Positions 6,304 to 10,395 of a stretch of DNA of 10,395 nt are shown here, one piece after another. Source of the DNA: Thermoprotei archaeon (GTDB lineage: Archaea; Thermoproteota; Thermoprotei; Thermofilales; B20-G17). The notes below the pieces were generated by a model. The model was not told the origin of the DNA. It did no database searches and saw only the letters and a program-made list of their open reading frames with translations. Made by a program: the position numbers and the translations under genes. Location: contig QMSC01000033.1 of the NCBI GenBank assembly GCA_003649515.1, forward strand, positions 1 through 10,395, given 5' to 3'. Each line of letters starts with the position of its first letter. Positions within the stretch are counted from its first letter, which is position 1.

Positions 6304-7599
6304 GTGAAGAATATGAAGGAGTATTACGGTGAACAGATTAAACTTCAACCTCTAACAAACGTTGGAATGATAGGTCACGTAGACCACGGTAAGACTACGC
6401 TTGTAGAAGCGTTAACAGGTATTTGGGCGGCTCGACACTCTGAGGAGTTGAAGCGTGGCATAACTATCAGGCTTGGATACGCTGATACTACAATTTACAC
6501 GTGTCCAAAGTGTCCCCCTCCACAGAAATACCTAACTGAAGCCATGTTGAAGAAGAAGAAATGCCCTCACTGCGGGAGCGAAGTAGAGTTTGTAAGAAAA
6601 ATATCTTTTGTGGACGTGCCGGGACACGAAATGCTGATGGCTATAATGCTTTCTGGTGCAACTCTTATGGATGGGGCGATACTCGTGATCGATGCGTCGC
6701 AACCATGTCCTCAACCACAAACGCGAGAACACTTTATGGCGCTGGACATTATAGGTGTTCGGAGACTAATAATTGTCCAAAATAAGGTAGATATAGTACC
6801 CCGCGAACAGGCGCTGGAGAATTACAAGCAAATAAAGGAATTCGTGGCGGGAACATGGGCCGAAGACGCGCCAATAATTCCGGTGTCAGCATTACACAAA
6901 GTAAACATAGACGTTGTTGTGGAGGCCATTGAAAAATTCATTCCCACATTAAAACGAGATCCAACAAAGCCTCCACGAATGCTCATTGCAAGATCCTTTG
7001 ATGTTAACAAACCAGGTACGCCGCCTGACAAGCTAGTAGGCGGAGTAATAGGAGGAAGCATAGTCCAAGGAAAGTTTAAAGTCGGCGATGAAATAGAAAT
7101 CCGTCCAGGTACTCCAATAATAGAGCGTGACAGAAAGGGAAGAGTAAGGAGAATAGAATATAGGCCACTTTTCACGGGAATTGCAAGCCTTAAATCGGGC
7201 AATGTTGAACTGAAGGAAGCCTATCCAGGAGGCCTGATAGGGATAGGAACCTATCTCGACCCCTCCCTGACAAAGAGCGATGCTCTACGAGGCAACGTAG
7301 CTGGTAAACCTGGTACTCTACCTCCTGTCTGGGAAGAAATTGAGATGGAAGCCTTTCTTCTTGAAAGAGTTGTAGGAACACCAGAGCTTCGGAAGGCTGA
7401 ACCCATTCGTTTCGGGGAAAGGCTTGCCATAAACGTTGGAACTGCAGCATCTTTAGGAGAGGTGATTGACATCAAGGGGAATGTCATTAGATTGAAGCTA
7501 CGAGTGCCTATATGCGCGGAAAAGGGTGTAAGAATAGCTTTAAGTAGGCAAATTCTTGGTAGATGGAGGCTTATTGGATACGGAGTACTCCTAGGTTAA
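6304..7599 (+). CDS. eif2g: Translation initiation factor aIF2, gamma subunit (GTPase)
   Basis: The gamma subunit of the heterotrimeric factor that carries initiator methionyl-tRNA to the ribosome and hydrolyses GTP. The 431 residues show G1 GHVDHGKT (24-31), switch 1 RGITIRLGYAD (51-61), a zinc knuckle with Cys67, Cys70, Cys87 and Cys90, G3 DVPGHE (104-109), G4 NKVD (160-163) and G5 SAL (195-197). Beta-barrel domains II and III follow, including GGVIGGSIVQG. The zinc knuckle between switch 1 and G3 separates it from EF-Tu and SelB. GTG 6304 is chosen over ATG 6313 because GGTGAT lies just upstream. After the stop there is a 268-bp gap with a minus-strand sRNA, rather than the PIN-domain or RNA polymerase genes often found downstream in other archaea. 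Confidence 0.97.
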   Translation: MKNMKEYYGEQIKLQPLTNVGMIGHVDHGKTTLVEALTGIWAARHSEELKRGITIRLGYADTTIYTCPKCPPPQKYLTEAMLKKKKCPHCGSEVEFVRKISFVDVPGHEMLMAIMLSGATLMDGAILVIDASQPCPQPQTREHFMALDIIGVRRLIIVQNKVDIVPREQALENYKQIKEFVAGTWAEDAPIIPVSALHKVNIDVVVEAIEKFIPTLKRDPTKPPRMLIARSFDVNKPGTPPDKLVGGVIGGSIVQGKFKVGDEIEIRPGTPIIERDRKGRVRRIEYRPLFTGIASLKSGNVELKEAYPGGLIGIGTYLDPSLTKSDALRGNVAGKPGTLPPVWEEIEMEAFLLERVVGTPELRKAEPIRFGERLAINVGTAASLGEVIDIKGNVIRLKLRVPICAEKGVRIALSRQILGRWRLIGYGVLLG

Positions 7600-7631
7600 T
7601 AAATATCTTTTAAAAGCCCTTGTACGAACGG

Positions 7632-7691
7632 TCGGCTCAGACGTGTCATCAAACATCATAGTTCAGCTTTGGAGTCAGTCCTCATTGCCAA
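7632..7691 (-). ncRNA. C/D box sRNA (2'-O-methylation guide)
   Basis: Read on the minus strand, all parts of an archaeal C/D sRNA occur in order. A 5-bp terminal stem pairs TTGGC (7691-7687) with GCCGA (7636-7632). Box C is ATGAGGA (7685-7679, 6 of 7 to RUGAUGA). A guide of exactly 12 nt leads to box D' CTGA (7666-7663). A 3-nt spacer leads to box C' ATGATGT (7659-7653, 6 of 7). A second guide of exactly 12 nt leads to box D CTGA (7640-7637). A TATA box, GTTTATTTAT (7720-7711), lies about 25 nt upstream of the first stem base. The guides predict targets CUUUGGAGUCAG and ACGUGUCAUCAA, with the fifth base (G in both) methylated by the fibrillarin, Nop5 and L7Ae complex. The target RNAs were not identified. 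The one weak point is G at position 5 of box C. Confidence 0.75.
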
Positions 7692-7710
7692 TTATCTAAT
7701 GGTCGCAAGG

Positions 7711-7720
7711 ATAAATAAAC
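7711..7720 (-). promoter_or_regulatory. TATA box of the C/D sRNA
   Basis: GTTTATTTAT on the minus strand is centred about 25 nt before the first base of the sRNA terminal stem, the standard archaeal distance. Confidence 0.6.
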
Positions 7721-7810
7721 CTTTGAGATGAATTCCCTAAAATACTTACTCTCGTGTTCGGGATTAACGGTGTGCATTTATTAATCGTATCGAAGACATC
7801 TGAAATGGTA

Positions 7811-7860
7811 AAATTTTAAAATAGAGGTTTAAAAGAGTACTTGGAGACTTAGTGGAGGTG
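7811..7860 (+). promoter_or_regulatory. Promoter and ribosome binding site of eL13
   Basis: AAATTTTAAAATA (7811-7823) is a likely TATA box, and a second TTTAAAAG lies at 7828-7835. The full Shine-Dalgarno GGAGGTG (7854-7860) fixes the eL13 start at TTG 7868. Between the sRNA promoter and this point (about 7725-7810) I see nothing supported: only very short open frames and one imperfect inverted repeat (TTCCC with GGGAT). Confidence 0.6.
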
Positions 7861-7867
7861 TAAATGG

Positions 7868-8341
7868 TTGAGTGAAGGTGTAACGAAGCCCATAGTCCCC
7901 CCACCCGAACCTATAGTGAAAACGCCATTGCTTCGAAGATTTGGAGGAGTTGCTCCAAGACCCTTGAAGATAGGTAGAGGCTACTCTCTAGGTGAGGTCA
8001 AGGCCTTAGGTCTTTCTGAAAAGGAGGCTAGAATGCTTGGAATATATGTTGATGTCCGTCGAAAAACCGTGTACGAGGAGAATATCAAGAGGCTCGGCGA
8101 ATGGCTGGAAAAAGTTAAGAAGGGTGAAATAGCTCCTCCTCAGCCGACGTTACCTAAGATTATTGTAGCAAAACGTAAGAAAAGTAGAGTATTCAGAGGC
8201 TTGACTTCCGCTGGTAAGAGGATGCGTGGACTTCTAAGAGTCGGTCTTAGAGAAACTCATAAGTATAAATGGAAGCGGAAGCAGAAGGAAAGGAGGATGA
8301 AGAAACGGCATGAAGCCAAGCGGGCAAAAGGAGGACACTAG
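7868..8341 (+). CDS. rpl13e: Large-subunit ribosomal protein eL13 with basic C-terminal extension
   Basis: Component of the 50S subunit found in eukaryotes and some archaea. The eL13 core lies at residues 36-85: GRGYSLGEVKALGLS, then MLGIYVDVRRKTVYEENIKRL, close to the eukaryotic pattern GRGFTLAELKAAG and IGISVDHRRKN. A Pro-rich linker leads to a strongly basic tail (95-157) with RVFRGLTSAGKRMRGLL and a run of Lys and Arg to the end. This makes the protein, at 157 residues, longer than the compact crenarchaeal forms I recall. The start is TTG 7868, set by GGAGGTG eight bases upstream. An out-of-frame ATG at 7864 reads only three codons. The HD hydrolase gene begins inside the last codons. Confidence 0.93.
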   Translation: MSEGVTKPIVPPPEPIVKTPLLRRFGGVAPRPLKIGRGYSLGEVKALGLSEKEARMLGIYVDVRRKTVYEENIKRLGEWLEKVKKGEIAPPQPTLPKIIVAKRKKSRVFRGLTSAGKRMRGLLRVGLRETHKYKWKRKQKERRMKKRHEAKRAKGGH

Positions 8342-9161
8342 CTCAAGAGCGCCTAGGAGAGTGAAAGTAGCGGAGGCAATATATCTTGTTTCTCCCCAAT
8401 TAGTCGATAGAGAAGTTAAAGTTTATCCTACGCTTTCCCAAGCATTTAGACTGCTAGAGAACGACTGGGAAATTCAAGCTCTCTTAAGAATGTCCAATAT
8501 AATGGCAGTTAATAGGTTAGGCTACAACGATCATGGTCCTGTGCATTCACGTATAGTTGCTGGAAGCAGCTTGATCATACATAGACTGCTACAGCAAGGA
8601 GGAATAGAGTTCTCTATAATTAAGGATGGCATTGGGAGTATTGAAGATTCGCTTCTCGTTACTCTTATGGGAGCCTACTTGCACGATGTAGGGAATGCCG
8701 TTCACAGAGTTCACCATAACTTACATGGCTGCTTTTTAGCGGCCCCAATTTTGGATAGGATCTTGTCCAAACTTTACAAGGATTCTACGAAAAGAACTTT
8801 ACTTAAGCAAGAAATACTCCATGTAATCTTTTCTCACGATGAAGATGTTATGACCCTAAGCATCGAAGCAGGTATAGTTAAGGTTGCGGACGGTACCGAT
8901 ATGGCTGAGGGTAGAGCTAGAATGCCTTTCAGAAAGGGTAAGGTCGATATACACTCGCTTTCAGCGCTAGCTATTAAAAGCGTAAAAATAACTAAGGGGG
9001 ATGCTAAGCCCATAAGAATCATTGTTGAGATGGAAAATGAAGCTGGTGTCTTCCAGATAGAGGAGGTCCTGGCAAAGAAGATAAGGACTTCAAGCATAGG
9101 TAGATTCCTTGAAGTTGTAGCACTGAAAGATGGGTTAGAGGTCAAGTACTACGATTTCTAA
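8310..9161 (+). CDS. HD-superfamily metal-dependent phosphohydrolase (COG2316-like)
   Basis: Probable metal-dependent phosphohydrolase of unknown substrate, 283 residues. The HD signature is spread as in the superfamily: NDHGPVHS (His75, His79), AYLHDVGN (His125-Asp126), HRVHHNLHG (His132, His135, His136), FSHDED (His176, Asp177) and VADGTDMAEGR (Asp194). The conserved ADGTDMAEGRAR block is typical of an archaeal HD family I associate with COG2316. A C-terminal alpha/beta region (about 215-283) has no motif I can name. ATG 8310 is chosen because GGAGGATGA (8292-8300) precedes it at normal spacing within eL13 codons; GTG 8361 is a weaker alternative. The 32-nt overlap with eL13 suggests translational coupling. 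A role in nucleotide turnover is possible but unproven. Confidence 0.88.
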   Translation: MKPSGQKEDTSSRAPRRVKVAEAIYLVSPQLVDREVKVYPTLSQAFRLLENDWEIQALLRMSNIMAVNRLGYNDHGPVHSRIVAGSSLIIHRLLQQGGIEFSIIKDGIGSIEDSLLVTLMGAYLHDVGNAVHRVHHNLHGCFLAAPILDRILSKLYKDSTKRTLLKQEILHVIFSHDEDVMTLSIEAGIVKVADGTDMAEGRARMPFRKGKVDIHSLSALAIKSVKITKGDAKPIRIIVEMENEAGVFQIEEVLAKKIRTSSIGRFLEVVALKDGLEVKYYDF

Positions 9162-9187
9162 CTACTCCATACCACTTCATCTTCCAG

Positions 9188-9261
9188 GCACGAAAGTGCT
9201 GACATTGCTTTATAATCTCAATGACCTCACAAATGTGAGAGAAATGTCGTGACCGTGTCAG
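9188..9261. repeat. Hairpin cluster with mutually exclusive pairings in the HD gene / zinc-ribbon gap
   Basis: GCAC-GAAA-GTGC (9188-9199) is a GNRA-type hairpin. CTCAC-AAAT-GTGAG (9226-9239) is a second one. Around the latter, GACATT (9201-9206) can pair with AATGTC (9243-9248), or CTGACA (9199-9204) with TGTCAG (9256-9261), but not both. It lies between two convergent genes, so it may be a processing or termination structure, or part of a small RNA. No C/D or H/ACA layout was found. Confidence 0.4.
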
Positions 9262-9294
9262 TATAAATTAAATCCCTTAGTTTTCGATCAACTG

Positions 9295-9468
9295 CTACTC
9301 TTCAGTCACTATCAGTCCCCTTTCCTTCAAGAGGTCTATATAGCGAAGCACGTGGTCTTGCACTATCTTAGAGCCGCACTTGAAGCAGTAGTACTTTCCC
9401 CCTATTACAGCGATAACTCTCTTGCTTCCACACATGCAGCAGACGAATTCCCGTTTGTTTTCAGACAT
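9295..9468 (-). CDS. Small zinc-ribbon protein, 57 residues, unknown function
   Basis: A short gene between the HD hydrolase and LSm genes. The protein reads MSENKREFVCCMCGSKR at the start, with a first knuckle C-x-x-C (VCCMCG), then about 16 residues to a second C-x-x-C in YYCFKCG, then a helix (VLRYIDLLKERGLIV). Four correctly spaced Cys pairs with Gly after each knuckle are typical of a structural zinc ribbon, as in small transcription or RNA-binding proteins. ATG 9468 is the only sensible start; an ATG at 9472 is out of frame and stops at once. A TATA-like ATTTATAA on the minus strand (9541-9534) would give a leader of roughly 40 nt. The gene is divergent from LSm and converges on the HD gene. 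The family is not recognised. Confidence 0.75.
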   Translation of the reverse strand: MSENKREFVCCMCGSKRVIAVIGGKYYCFKCGSKIVQDHVLRYIDLLKERGLIVTEE

Positions 9469-9533
9469 TCATAAACACCATAAGAGTGATGGATGAGATG
9501 ATTCTTATAGCATACTTCTAATCGGAGGATAGC

Positions 9534-9604
9534 TTATAAATCTTATAGGTAATAATAGAGCATGAAGGAAACTCACTTTGAGCATTACCCAAAAAATTTA
9601 AAAG
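9534..9604. promoter_or_regulatory. Divergent promoter region for the zinc-ribbon gene (-) and LSm (+)
   Basis: TTATAAAT (9534-9541) works as a TATA box on either strand. TTTAAAA (9597-9603) is the better box for LSm, giving a leader of about 34 nt that ends with GGTGA (9646-9650) before ATG 9659. A 6-bp inverted repeat, GGTAAT (9548-9553) with ATTACC (9584-9589), lies between the two boxes. Confidence 0.5.
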
Positions 9605-9658
9605 ATGTTTGGCTTGGTTATTGGTCAAGTAAGGCTAACACTACCGGTGAAGAAACAT

Positions 9659-9922
9659 ATGTCAGTAAGGGAAAGAGGGGACAGTCCACTAAAACTTTTA
9701 ATTAAAACGGTAAACAACAACATTCTTGTGAAACTCAAGGATGGAAGCGAGTTTATAGGAATATTGGAACAGTGTGATCCTACAATGAACCTAGTCCTAG
9801 GGGATGCGAAGGAAGTAAATGAGACAAATGGTGAACTTTTAGTAAACTATGGAAAGGTCTTTATTAGAGGGAGTAATATCCTCTTCATCGCTATTAATTC
9901 AGACAAGGTCACCTTTGAATGA
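9659..9922 (+). CDS. LSm (Sm-like archaeal) RNA-binding protein
   Basis: An 87-residue Sm-fold protein expected to form a heptameric ring that binds U-rich RNA. Sm1 spans about 20-50 (NILVKLKDGSEFIGILEQCD, then PTMNLVLGDA), with Asp40 and Asn44 as the usual RNA contacts. Sm2 is VFIRGSNILFIA with Arg70-Gly71. ATG 9659 is chosen because GGTGA (9646-9650) sits 8 bases upstream and a TATA box lies at 9597-9603. An in-frame ATG at 9605 would begin just after that TATA box, and its 18 extra residues look unlike an Sm N-terminus. The insert between Sm1 and Sm2 (KEVNETNGELLVNYGK) is of normal size. The S-adenosylmethionine synthetase gene follows with its own promoter. Confidence 0.93.
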   Translation: MSVRERGDSPLKLLIKTVNNNILVKLKDGSEFIGILEQCDPTMNLVLGDAKEVNETNGELLVNYGKVFIRGSNILFIAINSDKVTFE

Positions 9923-9959
9923 GTATCAGTAATATTCTGTGCAGCTTTGATAGCAAAAG

Positions 9960-9967
9960 TTTTAAAC
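9960..9967 (+). promoter_or_regulatory. TATA box of the S-adenosylmethionine synthetase gene
   Basis: TTTTAAAC is centred about 26 bases before GTG 9989, so transcription would start at the start codon. This favours a leaderless mRNA. Confidence 0.6.
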
Positions 9968-9988
9968 TAATGATGATATGAGAGTACG

Positions 9989-10395
9989 GTGAGGCTATTG
10001 AGCGCTACTATTCTTGTGGAAAAGTTAGATCAGCCTCCGATGGAATCTCGTGAAGTTGAGCTTGTTGAGAGAAAGGGACTAGGGCATCCTGACTATATTG
10101 CTGATGCAATAGCGGAAGCGGTGAGTAGAGAGCTATGTAAGTGGTATATAGAGCACTTCGGAAGGATACTGCACCACAATGTCGATAAAGTTCTTGTTGT
10201 GGGAGGACAGGCCTGGAGGGTTTTTGGTAAGGGTGAAGTGCTTCATCCAATTAGCATAATAGTGTCAGGAAGAGTGACAACAGAAGTAAGGCATCCTGAT
10301 GGAAGCGTTGAAATGATCCCGGTAGGGGGCATAATTTTATCGGCAGCTAAAAAATGGCTACGGGAGAATATAAGGTACTTGGATGTCGAGCGACA
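9989..10395 (+). CDS. Archaeal S-adenosylmethionine synthetase, N-terminal part (3' truncated by window edge)
   Basis: Makes S-adenosylmethionine from methionine and ATP in the cytoplasm; this is the methyl donor for the methyltransferases seen nearby. About 135 residues are visible of the roughly 400 normal for the archaeal enzyme, which is distantly related to bacterial MetK. Family landmarks are VELVERKGLGHPDYIADAIA, the GHPD loop, HHNVDKVLVVGGQA and the final IRYLDVER. GTG 9989 is the earliest possible start, since a stop lies just upstream in frame, and it fits a leaderless message from the TATA box at 9960-9967. TTG 9998, three codons later, is the alternative. The frame runs open through the right edge of the window. 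Confidence 0.95.
   Translation, partial: MRLLSATILVEKLDQPPMESREVELVERKGLGHPDYIADAIAEAVSRELCKWYIEHFGRILHHNVDKVLVVGGQAWRVFGKGEVLHPISIIVSGRVTTEVRHPDGSVEMIPVGGIILSAAKKWLRENIRYLDVER

Noticed and set aside
6822..7487. Long minus-strand open frames inside aIF2 gamma
   Set aside because: They are antisense to a highly conserved GTPase gene and translate to low-complexity, unrecognisable protein, as expected for frame shadows.
7643..7783. Two 18-codon open frames (GTG 7643 and ATG 7729) in the aIF2 gamma / eL13 gap
   Set aside because: Very short, no ribosome binding site, no recognisable sequence; the first lies antisense to the C/D sRNA.
9605..9658. ATG 9605 as LSm start
   Set aside because: It directly abuts the TATA box at 9597-9603, has no ribosome binding site, and adds 18 residues unlike an Sm N-terminus; ATG 9659 has GGTGA at proper distance.
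9970..9976. ATGATGA as box C of a second C/D sRNA
   Set aside because: No CTGA follows at guide distance on the same strand, and the motif lies between the TATA box and start codon of the next gene.
1..10395. CRISPR arrays, insertion sequences, phage or toxin-antitoxin genes
   Set aside because: No regularly spaced direct repeats, transposase motifs or terminal inverted repeats were seen; all large frames are accounted for by housekeeping genes.

Overview
The window is archaeal DNA, most likely from a thermophilic member of the TACK/Thermoproteota side of the Archaea. The evidence is a family B DNA polymerase, a DnaG-type primase, an Orc1/Cdc6 initiator, eukaryote-like ribosomal proteins eS6 and eL13, aIF2 gamma, an LSm protein, an archaeal-type S-adenosylmethionine synthetase, a tRNA-Leu with a bulge-helix-bulge intron, and TATA-type promoters close to start codons. 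eL13 and tRNA introns at 37/38 argue for TACK or a relative, but I cannot name a genus. Gene order is dense and nothing looks like a transposon, phage or CRISPR array.

Positions 1-5588 form a replication-flavoured block. The catalytic half of PolB (truncated by the left edge, ending in a PCNA-binding motif) converges on dnaG with a 4-bp overlap. dnaG is divergent from a C5-cytosine DNA methyltransferase gene. The 217-bp gap between them holds a GC-rich, strongly foldable element, a repeated 8-mer and a palindrome over a TATA-like box. The methyltransferase is followed after 11 bp by a DUF2122/COG4080-like SPOUT-fold protein, and then by orc1/cdc6, which has an AT-rich upstream region with one weak ORB-like site.

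Positions 5589-9161 form a translation block. tRNA-Leu(CAA) with a 32-nt intron lies on the minus strand and is divergent from eS6 and aIF2 gamma. eL13, with a long basic C-terminal extension, follows and overlaps a gene for an HD-superfamily hydrolase. The 268-bp gap between aIF2 gamma and eL13 is not empty: its minus strand carries a well-formed C/D box sRNA with its own TATA box.

Positions 9162-10395 hold a hairpin-rich intergenic stretch, a 57-residue zinc-ribbon gene on the minus strand, a divergent LSm gene, and the first third of the S-adenosylmethionine synthetase gene, cut by the right edge.

The best candidates for something undescribed are the structured element between dnaG and the methyltransferase gene, the C/D sRNA and its unknown targets, the apparently orphan cytosine methyltransferase beside replication genes, and the basic tail on eL13. 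I see no complete new defence or mobile system.
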